DNA of 64,000 bases, taken from the NCBI RefSeq assembly GCF_011764565.1, contig NZ_AP022871.1:7502320-7566319 (forward strand), given 5' to 3'. The notes below the pieces were generated by a model. The model did no database searches. It saw only the letters and a list, made by a program, of their open reading frames with translations, and was not told the origin of the DNA. The translations under genes were made by a program, and so were the position numbers. Origin of the DNA: Phytohabitans suffuscus (GTDB taxonomy: Bacteria; Actinomycetota; Actinomycetes; Mycobacteriales; Micromonosporaceae). Below, one piece after another: positions 9,152 through 18,010 of this stretch (within the stretch, counting starts at the first letter, position 1; each line of letters opens with the position of its first letter).

Positions 9152-10817
9152 CAGCGTACGAGCGGACCGACGTCCTGGTCATCGGCAGCGGCTTCGGCGG
9201 CGCGATTCCCGCGTATCACCTGGCGGCCGGCGGTGCCTCGGTCGTCGTCCTGGAACGCGGGCCGTGGCTGGCCGCCGACGAGTTCGACCACGACTTCAAG
9301 TTCGGTTCGTCGACGACCCGGGCGTTCGAGTTCACCATGGGCGAGGGAATGAACGTGCTGGGCGGCAACTGCGTCGGCGGCGGCAGCGTCGTCTACTTCG
9401 CGGCGATGCCCGGGCGCCGCGGTTCGTGTTCGACCGGCAGGGGAGCATCGGCCGGCGGATGTGGCCCAAGTCCATCACCCGCGAGTCGCTGGACCCCTGG
9501 TACGACCGGGTCGCCGAGGCCCTGCCCATCACCCGCGGCGGCTGGGACGACGTCACGTACGCCGGCGGTGTGTTCGCCGCGGCCTGCCACCATGCCGGCC
9601 GTACGGCCAATCCCGTCGCGGCCGCGATCGACACCGACCTGTGCACCAACTGCAACTGGATGATGTCCGGCTGCAGGTTCGACGCGAAGCGGTCGCTGCT
9701 GCTCAACTACCTGCCGGCGGCGGTCGACCACGGTGCCCAGATCCGGCCCCTGCACGAGGTGCAGCGCATCGAGCGGTCCGCCGACGGTGATTTCCTGGTC
9801 CACTACACGGTGGTCGACCCGGTCGACTACCGGGTGCGGGTCGACGCCGGGGCGATCGAGGCGAAGATCGTCGTGGTCGCGGCCGGCGCGGCCGCGACGC
9901 CGGTCATCCTGCAGCGCTCCGAGCAGACCCTCGGTGCGATGCCGTACGCCGTCGGGCGCTACTTCTCCGGCAACGGCGAACGGCTCAACACGGCCATCCT
10001 CGACGAGGACCGGGTCCGCGACGTCCTCGGCCTGGACCGGGGCGACGGACTGGCGTACGCGGCCAACCAGATCGGCCGGGGACCGTCGGCGGCGAGCTGG
10101 GACCGCCTCGACGGCTCGCTGCCCGAGTTCAGCCGCTACTCGCTGGAGCAGCTCTACTTCCCGCCGGGGTTCGGCACGATCCTCGCGCAGGCGCCGGGCG
10201 CCGAGGGCCCGAGCTGGTTCGGGGTGGAGAAGAAGGAGATCCTGCGGCGGTGGCAGTCGTGGCTGACGATCTTCATCATGTCCGAGGACGACAACGAGGG
10301 CGTCTTCGGTCCACCGCCGTCGACCGGCAACGCCGACCGCATCTCCATGCAGATGCTCAGCCGGGGCAACCTGCGGTACGAACCGAGCGCCAACACCAAG
10401 CACGGGTGGGCCCTGGCTGACGCGGATATCCGCGACATCCTGGAGCGCGACGGTCTTTCCCGGGTGATGCCGTGGACCAACGAGGTCATCGGGGCGTACA
10501 CCGTGCATCCGCTGGCATCGTGCCGCATGGGCGACGACCCGCGGACCTCGGCCCTGGACGAGACGAACGAGCTGCGCGACCACCCTGGAATCTTCGTCAC
10601 CGACGGCTCGGCCGTGCCCGGGGCGCTGACGGTCAATCCCGCGTTCACCATCGCCGCCATCGCCGAGCGTGCCGTGCCGAACATCGTCCGGGCCGCCCAG
10701 GCCCGCGGCGTCGACGTGCGCTACCTCGGTTGGCTGCCGCCGGCGGCGCGGGTCAGCCGCGAGGCACCGGTCACGTCGAGCGCCGGTGGTGTGCCCGTGA
10801 CAGTCCGGTCGGTATAG
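9148..10817 (+). CDS. GMC-family FAD oxidoreductase (one-base frameshift near 9410)
   Basis: About 557 aa once repaired. The first ~88 residues carry the Rossmann motif VIGSGFGG and a GGNCVGGGSVVYFAAMP segment. The rest continues in another frame from RAPRFVF. Adding one C to the CCC at 9409-9411 restores AAMPRAPRFVFDRQG. A cysteine cluster, LCTNCNWMMSGCRFDAK, and the C-terminal VHPLASCRMG plus VNPAFTIAAIAERA match the cholesterol-oxidase-like branch of GMC enzymes. The likely role is alcohol oxidation on the enediyne core or a side chain. The deletion is probably a sequencing error. Confidence 0.85.
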
Positions 10818-10837
10818 GCCAATCATCTGGAGGAGTC

Positions 10838-11635
10838 ATGTCGAAAACGACGAGTGTCTACGACGACCTGATCGCCGACGGCGACGACGTCGAGGCGTTG
10901 GTGGCCGACCTGAGCCCGGCGCAGTGGTCCACGGACACGCCGGCCCCGGGCTGGACGGTCAAGCACCAGGTCGCCCACCTGGCCTTCGTGTCCCACCTGG
11001 CCCGCCTGTCGGCGAGCGAGCCGGAGGTCTTCGCCGAGCACGCGGCCGGCGCCGCGCGAGACTTCCAGGGAGCGGTGGACGCGGCCCTGGCCGCGTACCT
11101 GAAGCTGTCGACGGGGGAGCTGGTGGACCGGTGGCGGCACGAGCGCAACGCCGCGGCCAAGGCCCTCGCCGCCGTCGACCCGGCGGGCACCGTACCGTGG
11201 CTGGTCAACCCGTTGCCGCCGTCGGTGCTGGCCGCGGCCGGCATGATGGAGCTGTTCGGGCACGGCCAGGACATCGCCGACGCGCTCGGGCGCACGCGCG
11301 AGCTGACCGACCGGATCGGCCACCTGGCCTGGTTCGGTGTCCGCACCCGCGACTTCGGCTACCACGCGCACGGGTTGACGCCGCCGACCGAGGAGTTCCG
11401 GGTCGAGCTGACCGGTCCTTCGGGCGTGGTCTGGGAGTTCGGGCCGGCCGACGCGGCCCAGCGGGTGACCGGACCGGCCGCCGACTTCGCGCTGCTGGTC
11501 AGCCGCCGGCGGCATCGTGACGACCTGTCGCTGACCGCGCGGGGCGAGCAGGCCGACCGCTGGCTCGACGTCGCGCAGGCCTACCGCGGGCCGGCCGGGG
11601 CGGGACGCCGGCCGGGGCAGTTCGCCAAGCGGTAG
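10838..11635 (+). CDS. DinB/MDMPI-type metal-binding protein (TIGR03084-like)
   Basis: A 265-aa protein of the superfamily containing mycothiol-dependent maleylpyruvate isomerases. PGWTVKHQVAHLAFVSHLARL near residues 40-60 and ELFGHGQDIADALG near 145 supply the His residues of the four-helix metal site. It follows the GMC gene by 20 nt with a strong GGAGGAG site and ends the operon at a hairpin. A thiol-dependent isomerase or detoxifying role is plausible in an enediyne producer, but no substrate is known. Confidence 0.75.
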   Translation: MSKTTSVYDDLIADGDDVEALVADLSPAQWSTDTPAPGWTVKHQVAHLAFVSHLARLSASEPEVFAEHAAGAARDFQGAVDAALAAYLKLSTGELVDRWRHERNAAAKALAAVDPAGTVPWLVNPLPPSVLAAAGMMELFGHGQDIADALGRTRELTDRIGHLAWFGVRTRDFGYHAHGLTPPTEEFRVELTGPSGVVWEFGPADAAQRVTGPAADFALLVSRRRHRDDLSLTARGEQADRWLDVAQAYRGPAGAGRRPGQFAKR

Positions 11636-11696
11636 GCACGACGGGTCCGCCTCCGTGGGCGCCAGCTGGGCGTCGCGGAGGCGGACCCTGTCGTGC
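11636..11696. terminator. Long hairpin between convergent genes, probable bidirectional terminator
   Basis: A 20-bp stem with one bulged base: GCACGACGGGTCCGCCTCCG pairs with the complement ending in CTGTCGTGC. The loop is about 20 nt. It starts right after the TAG of the preceding gene and faces the end of the AraC-type gene on the other strand. Confidence 0.8.
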
Positions 11697-11737
11697 GTGT
11701 GTGGCCCCGGGCACCGCTGTACCTCCGGTCGGCCACC

Positions 11738-12631
11738 TCAGAAGCGCGAGACCGCGGCCGGCATCGTGGGCTCTCCCGCGTGCCAGTGGCCGTATCCGCG
11801 CACCGCGCGACCAGCACCGGTGCGCCGGCCCGGCGTCGAGGTCGGGCTCATACTGTGCCGGGTGGCCATGCTCTGCCGTTCCAGGTCGGGAATGGCGTAG
11901 AGGATGGGCAGGTCGGTCATGCGCCGGGGCCGCAGGGCGATGTTGACCACGCTGGTGGACTTGTCGGTGACCGTGAGCGGATCGAGGTCGCCCAGGAGCA
12001 GGGAGCGCCGGGTCCACGGCTCCGGGTCGATGCTGTCCGCCGTCGCGACCGCCCTGATGTACCACGTTCCGGGGACGACATCGGGCAGGCTGTAGTGCGC
12101 CTTCGCGCCCGAGACGACCTCGACGAAAGTCCACGACGCCGGCCGGCGCTGGATGATCGGCGTCTCGAAGGCGCCGATGTAGACCCGGGCGGTGGCGTAT
12201 CCGGGTGGCAGCGTGACGGTGCCGGTGACCGTGCCGCTCTCGACCGGAGACCGGGTCTCGGGCTGTGGTGTGCCGCGCATGCCGTCCACCCACATGCGCC
12301 GGAACTGGCTGGGCGACGCGCCCACGCTGTCGGTGAAGTAGTTGGTGAACGAGCCCAGGCTGTTGTAGCCGACGGCGAGGGAAATGTCCGTGACGCTCAG
12401 CGTGGTGGTGGCAAGCAGGTGCTTGGCCTGGTAGATGCGGACCGCTGAGAGGTACCTGAAGGGTGAAACCTGGGTTGCGTCACGGAACACCCTGGAGAAA
12501 TGAAACCGGCTGAGGATTGCGCTTTTCGCAATCTCGTCGAGCGACAAAGGCTCGCTGTAGTCCTTCCAGATGCGCGCTATAGCACATTTGACAGCACCCT
12601 TCACGTGAACCCTCCGTGAGCGAACCGACAC
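11738..12631 (-). CDS. AraC-family regulator with an unusual C-terminal beta-rich domain
   Basis: A 297-aa protein. The AraC DNA-binding domain is at the N terminus (about residues 10-115): ARIWKDYSEPLSLDEIAKSA is the first helix-turn-helix region and the second ends SPSQFRRMW. The remaining ~180 residues look like a beta-sandwich (TVTGTVTLPPGYATARVYIG, then PGTWYIRAVAT). AraC proteins usually have the HTH at the C terminus, so this order suggests sensing or dimerising through a distal domain. It faces the DUF899 gene divergently and is the only regulator I recognise in the window, so it is a candidate pathway regulator. Confidence 0.83.
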   Translation of the reverse strand: MSVRSRRVHVKGAVKCAIARIWKDYSEPLSLDEIAKSAILSRFHFSRVFRDATQVSPFRYLSAVRIYQAKHLLATTTLSVTDISLAVGYNSLGSFTNYFTDSVGASPSQFRRMWVDGMRGTPQPETRSPVESGTVTGTVTLPPGYATARVYIGAFETPIIQRRPASWTFVEVVSGAKAHYSLPDVVPGTWYIRAVATADSIDPEPWTRRSLLLGDLDPLTVTDKSTSVVNIALRPRRMTDLPILYAIPDLERQSMATRHSMSPTSTPGRRTGAGRAVRGYGHWHAGEPTMPAAVSRF

Positions 12632-12907
12632 GAACGGCTAGAACTGTGCACTGGTCAACTTGAGTGGCGGTCGGGCAGACCTCGCAGCGTCGGTCGAGGC
12701 TTGCTCAACTCCGCTGGTCAGGACCGCCATGAGTGGTTCACGACCGCCGGCCGGCCGCCACCCGGTGTGGCCGCCGCCGGGCATGAAAGCAATTTGAGAG
12801 ATGCCGATCCGAGAATGTGCGGGGAGACTTTCGGTCCGCCGATGACGGGGGCTGTCTTCGCGCATCGGTCCGATGGGTCACGCCGACCGGTTAGGAGAAG
12901 TTCTTTG
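12632..12907. promoter_or_regulatory. Divergent intergenic region between the AraC-type and DUF899 genes
   Basis: About 275 bp with no convincing coding content. It must hold both divergent promoters. I see no unambiguous -35/-10 pair or operator palindrome by eye, so this is a positional call. Confidence 0.4.
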
Positions 12908-13609
12908 TTGCCACAGGTGGTCTCGCGCGAGCAGTGGCTGACGGCACGTAGGGAGCTCCTCGCCAAGGAGGAGCGGTTTTCCAAGGAGCGTGCTGAGCTG
13001 GTCGCTTCTCGCCATCGCCTGCCGATGGTACGGATGGAAAAGGACTACATCTTCGAGGGTGTGCATGGCCGGGCCGGCCTGCCGGAGCTGTTCGGAGGTT
13101 GCCGCCAGCTGATTGTCTTCCACCTGATGTTCGACCCGGCCTGGGACGACGCCTGCCCGAGCTGCTCGGCGTTCTCGGACGAGCTGGGCCCGGGACTGCT
13201 CGGGTCGCTGCGGGCGAGAGACACCGCTTTCGCCGCGGTGTCCCGGGCACCGTTGGCCAAGCTCAAGGCCAGCAGGGAGTGGAGCCGGTGGGACTTTCCC
13301 TGGTACTCGTCGTACGGCAGCGACTTCAACTACGACTTCCACGTCACGCTGGACGAGCGCGTCGCCCCGGTGGCGTACAACTTCGCGTCCAAGGAAGAGA
13401 TCCTGGCGGCCGGCGCACCGAACGACCTTGTCGACAGCGAGATTCCCGTCGAGGTCGCCGCGCTGAGCTGCTTCGTCCAGGACGGCGGGAGCGTCTTCCA
13501 CACCTACTCCGCCTACGACCGCGGCGTCGAGGAGCTCGGCCACGCCAGAAGCCTGCTCGAGCTGACCGCGCTCGGCGGCCACGCGTCGCGTACGAGGCCG
13601 GTGCGCTGA
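12908..13609 (+). CDS. DUF899 family thioredoxin-like protein
   Basis: About 233 aa. VSREQWLTARRELLAKEERF near the N terminus and FDPAWDDACPSCSAFSDEL (Cys-x-x-Cys type) are diagnostic of DUF899, a thioredoxin-fold family of unknown function. An upstream ATG at 12701 would add a non-homologous leader. The AGGAGAAG at 12893-12900 points to TTG 12908 (or TTG 12905) as the real start. It is transcribed divergently from the AraC-type gene and may be its target. A redox-protective role is possible. Confidence 0.8.
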   Translation: MPQVVSREQWLTARRELLAKEERFSKERAELVASRHRLPMVRMEKDYIFEGVHGRAGLPELFGGCRQLIVFHLMFDPAWDDACPSCSAFSDELGPGLLGSLRARDTAFAAVSRAPLAKLKASREWSRWDFPWYSSYGSDFNYDFHVTLDERVAPVAYNFASKEEILAAGAPNDLVDSEIPVEVAALSCFVQDGGSVFHTYSAYDRGVEELGHARSLLELTALGGHASRTRPVR

Positions 13610-13740
13610 GAGACGGTTCTCCCGGCGGGCGCGCCGCCTGATCGCCGGGTGGCGCGGCCACGCAATCCGGGAGATGCCGCCGGGAAGCCGCCTCCGAGAT
13701 CCTGCTCCAAGTGCCCGGAGCGGAGATCGGAGGCGGAGGA

Positions 13741-14997
13741 ATGCCGCGGTTGAATCCAGTCAGCGCAATCACCTCGCTGTTTCCCGCCGAGCCGGGTCCC
13801 AGACGCTCGTACGCGGTGGCGACGCTCATCAACAGCTTCGGGTCCGGGCTGCTGCTCGTGAGCCTGCCGCTGTACCTGACCCGGATCGTGGAGCTGTCCG
13901 CCGCGGAGGTCGGCATCGGCCTGACCATCGCGGCGACCGTCACCCTGGTGGTGGGTCTGCCGATCGGTGAGCTGGCCGACCGGCGCGGCCCGCTTCAGGT
14001 GGCCAAGGCCATGCTGCTGCTGCAGGCCGCCGCGACGGTCGCCTTCCTCTTCGTCGACAGCTTCCTCGTCTTCGTCGTCGTCGCCATCGTGGACACGGTG
14101 GCGGCGCGGGCGGTCATCACGGCCGAGGGAGCGTTGCTGCGGCGGGTGGCCGGTGAGGAGGCCGCCGCCTACCGCTCCTCGACCCACGCGATCACGAACG
14201 TGGGCTTCACGGTCGGCTTCGCCTGCTGCGGCATCGCGATCCAGCTCAACACCGCGACCGCGTACCACGTGCTGATCATCGTCGACGCGCTGACCTTCCT
14301 GACCGCGTGGGCGGTGCTACGCGGACTGCCGCGCTACGAACCGCTGCCGAAGCCGGAGACCGGGCCGCGCTGGGGCGTGCTGCGGGACCGGGCGTTCGTC
14401 GCGTTCGCGGTGCTGGGAGCCGCCAGCAGCCTGCAGTTCACCGTGCTCACCCTGCTGCTTCCACTGTGGGTGGCGGACCGCACGGACGCTCCGCGGTGGT
14501 CCATCCCGCTGTCCCTCGCGATCAACACCGTCCTGGTGGTCTGGTTCCAGGTCCGCCTCGGCGGCAAGGTGCAGACGATCCGGCAGGGCGGGCAGGCGTG
14601 GCAGCGGGCCGGGGTGTTCTTCCTGTTCAGCTGCTCGGTGCTGGGCCTCGCCGCGGGACTGCCCACCTGGGCCGCGCTGCTGCTGGTGGTGGCCGCCGTC
14701 TGCCTGCACACGTTCGGCGAGATCCTGCACATGGCCGCCGGGTTCGCCCTCAGCATGGGCCTTCCCCCGGCCCACGCCCAGGGCCAGTACGACGGCTTCC
14801 TCGGGATCATCGGCGGCATCGGCGCCGCGGCCGCGCCGGCGCTGCTGCTCGGGCCCGTCATGAGCCTCGGCAAGCCCGGCATGATCGGACTCGGTGTGTT
14901 CTTCGTCCTGACGTGCGCGCTCATGCCGGCCGTGGCGCGGTGGGGCGAGCGGACCAGGCCGCAGGCTCCGTCGGACCTCGCCGCCGTGGCGGACTGA
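13741..14997 (+). CDS. MFS transporter
   Basis: A 418-aa membrane protein with about twelve hydrophobic segments. GELADRRGPLQVAKAM fits the MFS loop between helices 2 and 3. A GGAGGCGGAGGA site directly precedes ATG 13741; the frame extends upstream but lacks a better start. It is a likely exporter and self-resistance pump for the enediyne or a related product. A hairpin terminator follows. Confidence 0.86.
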   Translation: MPRLNPVSAITSLFPAEPGPRRSYAVATLINSFGSGLLLVSLPLYLTRIVELSAAEVGIGLTIAATVTLVVGLPIGELADRRGPLQVAKAMLLLQAAATVAFLFVDSFLVFVVVAIVDTVAARAVITAEGALLRRVAGEEAAAYRSSTHAITNVGFTVGFACCGIAIQLNTATAYHVLIIVDALTFLTAWAVLRGLPRYEPLPKPETGPRWGVLRDRAFVAFAVLGAASSLQFTVLTLLLPLWVADRTDAPRWSIPLSLAINTVLVVWFQVRLGGKVQTIRQGGQAWQRAGVFFLFSCSVLGLAAGLPTWAALLLVVAAVCLHTFGEILHMAAGFALSMGLPPAHAQGQYDGFLGIIGGIGAAAAPALLLGPVMSLGKPGMIGLGVFFVLTCALMPAVARWGERTRPQAPSDLAAVAD

Positions 14998-15017
14998 CCC
15001 GTCCGGCACGACAAGCA

Positions 15018-15059
15018 AGATCCGGCCGGGCCCGCCCAACGCGTGCCCGGCCCGGATCT
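15018..15059 (+). terminator. Hairpin terminator after the MFS gene
   Basis: AGATCCGGCCGGGC pairs with GCCCGGCCCGGATCT (one bulge) around a ~13-nt loop, 20 nt past the MFS stop. There is no U-tract, which is usual in high-GC actinomycetes. Confidence 0.7.
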
Positions 15060-15670
15060 CGAGAGCTTTCGGGTTCGACGTCTGCGAGCCGGTTCGGACG
15101 GTGTCGTCGCGGCATTTGCCCTTCTTCGTCTGTTCCAGGACGGCACCAGGCCGCGCCCCGAGCCCTTGATCAGCGTCGATATCGGCTGACTCAAGAGATC
15201 GTGGACCCTAGCTGCTGCTGGAGCGACAGCCAGGTTCCACGATCTGCTTTGCAGGCGTGGATCAAGGGAAAGGGCGGCCGGTGTGGTCAGGTGGGCTTCG
15301 GCCTCGTGCCCTGGGTAAGGTCCAAGACCACGAAAAATTGGGCTACCGCGACGTTCGCCGTGGTCCGGGCCGTTGCTCCCGCGGCCTCGCCCTCCGCCGT
15401 TGGCGCGGGCCTGGCAGCGCGGGTCGGGGGGCTCGGCGAGCGCCAGCGAGCCGCCGACCTGCGCGGTGCCCGCGGGAGCATACGGTCTGTGACTGACGCG
15501 GACCGGGGAAGATACGCATCTGAAAGACATTGGATGTGACCCCGACCGCGTCCGGCCGGATCTTGTTGGCATCGACGCAGGTCACGTCCTGGTCGGACGG
15601 TGGTCTCTTCCTCAATGTCTCCGGTTGGCGCACCATGTAGGTTGCGAACGGAGAAAATGAGGAGGAGACG
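15060..15670. other. Intergenic region with a hairpin and a dispersed repeat copy, no gene seen
   Basis: I see no credible gene. A 10-bp perfect stem AGATCGTGGA (15196-15205) / TCCACGATCT (15236-15245) encloses 30 nt. From about 15287 a sequence related to those near 31.7, 36.3/37.7 and 39.3 kb begins. The last 20 nt hold GAGGAGGAG, the ribosome site of the next gene. Confidence 0.6.
15287..15541 (+). repeat. Dispersed intergenic repeat, copy R1
   Basis: It contains three blocks: GTCCAAGACCACGAAAAATT with GGGCTACCGCGA; a GC-rich block CGTTGCTCCCGCGGCCTCGC; and a third block (15411-15541) with CGAGCCGCCGACCTGCGCGG and TGACGCGGACCGGGGAA. The third block recurs at 31816-31946, the first two at 36.3/37.7 kb, and the second inverted near 39.28 kb. 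No open frame is shared across all copies. Confidence 0.75.
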
Positions 15671-16861
15671 GTGACGACTGGTGGCTTCTCGTCGAAACGG
15701 CTGGTTCGGGTGCGGGAGCTGCTCGAACGCCACGTCGACTCCGGCTTCGTCCCAGGCATGATGGCCGTGCTCGCCCGTCACGGCGAGGTGCACGTCGAAG
15801 CGACGGGCAACCTCGCGTTCGAGGGCGCCGGGTCGAAGACGCCGATGGCGGGCGACACGATCTGTCGCGTGGCCTCGATGACCAAGCCGGTCGTCGCCGC
15901 GTGTGCGATGACGCTCGTCGAGGACTGCACCCTGCGCCTCGACGACCCGGTCGACGACCTCCTCCCCGAGCTGGCCGGCATGACCGTGCTCGCCGATCCC
16001 GACGGGCCGCTGGACGACACCGTGCCGGCCCAGCGCCCGATCACGCTGCGCGACCTGCTGACGTTCAAGCTCGGCACCGGCATGGTGCTCGCCGAGCCGG
16101 GCACCGTCCCGATCGCCGACGCGCTGGACGCGGTCGGCGAGCCGCCGCTGGACGAGTGGATCAGGCGGCTCGGCAAGCTCCCGCTGGTCCACCAGCCGGG
16201 TGAGCGCTGGATGTACGAGACCGGCGCCGACGTGACGGGCCTGCTCATCGCGCGGGCCACGGGCATGTCCTTCGAGGATGCCCTGCGCGAGCGGATCTTC
16301 GACCCACTCGGGATGAAGGACACCGCCTTCAGCGTGCCCGGCGAGAGCATCGACCGGCTGGCCACGGCCTACGAGCCGGAGAACGCCGCCACCGGTGAGG
16401 CGGTGGTCGAAGACGGCCCCGACGGGCTGTGGAGCCGGCCGCCGGCGTTCGAAAGCGGCGGCGGCGGGCTCGTCTCGACCGCGGACGACTTCCTCGCCTT
16501 CGCCTCGGCGCTGCTCGTGGACGGTCCACACCGCGGCGAGCGGCTGCTCTCGCGGCCGGCGGTGACGCTGATGACCAGCGACCACCTGACCGCCGGGCAG
16601 AAGGCGGTCTCCGGGTTCTGGCCCGGGTACTTCGAGAACACGAGCTGGGCTTTCGGGATGGGGGTCCGCACCCGCCGCACCCACCTCGGCCCCTCGGTCG
16701 GGAGCTACGGATGCCCCGGCAAGTACGGCACCGCCTGGTTCAACGACCCCGCCGAGGACCTGACGACGATCTTCATGATGCAGCGGGCGCACGCCGGCGA
16801 CCAGAGGCTGCCGATGTGGAACGACCTTTGGACCGCTGTCTACCAGGCGATCGACGACTGA
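15671..16861 (+). CDS. Serine hydrolase, class C beta-lactamase-like
   Basis: A 396-aa protein of the beta-lactamase/DD-peptidase/esterase EstB superfamily. The Ser-x-x-Lys motif is SMTKPVVAA near residue 60, the second motif is YETGADVTG near residue 180, and GGGGLVSTADDFLAF is typical. There is no signal peptide, so a cytoplasmic esterase or transesterase is more likely than a secreted beta-lactamase. GAGGAGGAG precedes the GTG start. It ends 12 nt from a convergent gene. A link to the pathway rests on location only. Confidence 0.85.
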   Translation: MTTGGFSSKRLVRVRELLERHVDSGFVPGMMAVLARHGEVHVEATGNLAFEGAGSKTPMAGDTICRVASMTKPVVAACAMTLVEDCTLRLDDPVDDLLPELAGMTVLADPDGPLDDTVPAQRPITLRDLLTFKLGTGMVLAEPGTVPIADALDAVGEPPLDEWIRRLGKLPLVHQPGERWMYETGADVTGLLIARATGMSFEDALRERIFDPLGMKDTAFSVPGESIDRLATAYEPENAATGEAVVEDGPDGLWSRPPAFESGGGGLVSTADDFLAFASALLVDGPHRGERLLSRPAVTLMTSDHLTAGQKAVSGFWPGYFENTSWAFGMGVRTRRTHLGPSVGSYGCPGKYGTAWFNDPAEDLTTIFMMQRAHAGDQRLPMWNDLWTAVYQAIDD

Positions 16862-16873
16862 CCGCGGAGCCCG

Positions 16874-17680
16874 TCACGGGCGTCCGGACAGGCTCGACTC
16901 GACGTGCCGGGCGACGATCTCGGCCAGCTCGGGCGTGACGGCGCCGACCGGCTGCGCCGGCAGCTCCTGCACCGGGTAGGCGTCCCTGCCCAGGCCCGGC
17001 ACCGTGACGGTCGCGGGGGTGTCGGACAGCACCGACACCTCCGCCTGCCCGGCGGCCTGCGCGATCCGGGTGTCGTTCCGGCCGGCCAGCAGGAAGGCGA
17101 GCCACGCGCGGTACCACACGATCAGGTCCGAGAAGGCCCCCGCCGATCCGCTGACGCCCCTGGCGGCCGCCAGGGCGACGATCTCGTCGAGGAGGACCTG
17201 CCCCATGGCCGAGACGACCTGGTCGGGCTCCGCGTCCAGGTCGGGGGCCGGGCGGGTGCCGGGGCCGAACTTCGCGAGGAACTCCTCGAACTTCGTCGTC
17301 ACGTGATCGTCGCCGGGCCACGTCGGGTTGACGAGGACGGCGGTGACTGAACGCGCCGGCGCCAGCAGGCCCGCGACGCGCAGGGCCAGCGGCGCGGCGC
17401 TGCAGTGCCCGATGACCAGCACCCGGCCGCGGTCGGCGCCGCAGTTGAGGAACTCGCCCGCGCAGGCCGCGGCGAGCTCCGGCAGCGGAACGTACAGGCG
17501 TTCCCCGGACAGCACGCCGATGGGATCGATCTGGAACACGGTCTGGCCCTGGATGCGCTCGCTGAGCACCTCGCTCAGGCGCGGTGCCATGGACATCGCC
17601 TGAAAGTCGGCCACCAGGATCGGATCGGCGTCGCCGGGGCTGAGCCGCCGGAGGATCCGCTCGTCGCCGGAATGCGTCAT
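16874..17680 (-). CDS. Alpha/beta-hydrolase-like protein with Cys in the nucleophile position (NRPS thioesterase relative)
   Basis: A 268-aa protein, starting at the ATG giving MTHSGDERILRR; the frame runs further upstream without a good start. The nucleophile elbow reads VIGHCSAAPLAL, with Cys93 where type II thioesterases have Ser. No GGHF-type catalytic His is visible near the C terminus. It is related to the last gene of the window (AYCAAAPLAV, then a similar V-x-P-x-x-P segment). It could be a Cys-dependent acyltransferase or thioesterase, or a non-catalytic binding protein. It is divergent from the FAD oxygenase gene at 18.0 kb. Confidence 0.65.
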   Translation of the reverse strand: MTHSGDERILRRLSPGDADPILVADFQAMSMAPRLSEVLSERIQGQTVFQIDPIGVLSGERLYVPLPELAAACAGEFLNCGADRGRVLVIGHCSAAPLALRVAGLLAPARSVTAVLVNPTWPGDDHVTTKFEEFLAKFGPGTRPAPDLDAEPDQVVSAMGQVLLDEIVALAAARGVSGSAGAFSDLIVWYRAWLAFLLAGRNDTRIAQAAGQAEVSVLSDTPATVTVPGLGRDAYPVQELPAQPVGAVTPELAEIVARHVESSLSGRP

Positions 17681-18010
17681 GCCGCTCCCTAACCGCTGCC
17701 GCCGATGCGGCCTTGCCGGCCGATCCGCCAGGTCATGGTCACATCGCTGTGCCGTCGCCTGTGACCATCCTTCGGCACCGGCGGCGAATCTCCTTATCGG
17801 ACAGTGCTCTCTCGACGGACGGCAGTGGACGCCGTGGACCGTGCCTGGAGCCGGCCGCGCGCGTATCCGCAGCACAGCGGAAGGTGTCCGCCCCGCCCGC
17901 GTCGCAGATTCTGTCTCTGGTCCCGGCTTGGCCGGGGCTCACGAAGCGAAAGAACCGTCTCACGGCGGCTGCCGGTACGTTTCCTGGCCCGTGAAGGAGG
18001 AAGGATCGCG
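17681..18010. promoter_or_regulatory. Divergent intergenic region upstream of the FAD oxygenase
   Basis: 330 bp without a supported gene. It separates two divergent genes and should contain their promoters. The only element seen is AAGGAGGAAGG at about 17993-18003, the ribosome site of the oxygenase. Confidence 0.45.

Noticed and set aside
12701..12907. Upstream ATG start for the DUF899 protein
   Set aside because: The added ~69 residues are not DUF899-like, and the strong AGGAGAAG lies just before TTG 12905/12908.
15671..16861. Beta-lactamase resistance gene
   Set aside because: Motifs fit the superfamily, but there is no signal peptide, and many members are esterases, so a beta-lactam role is unsupported.
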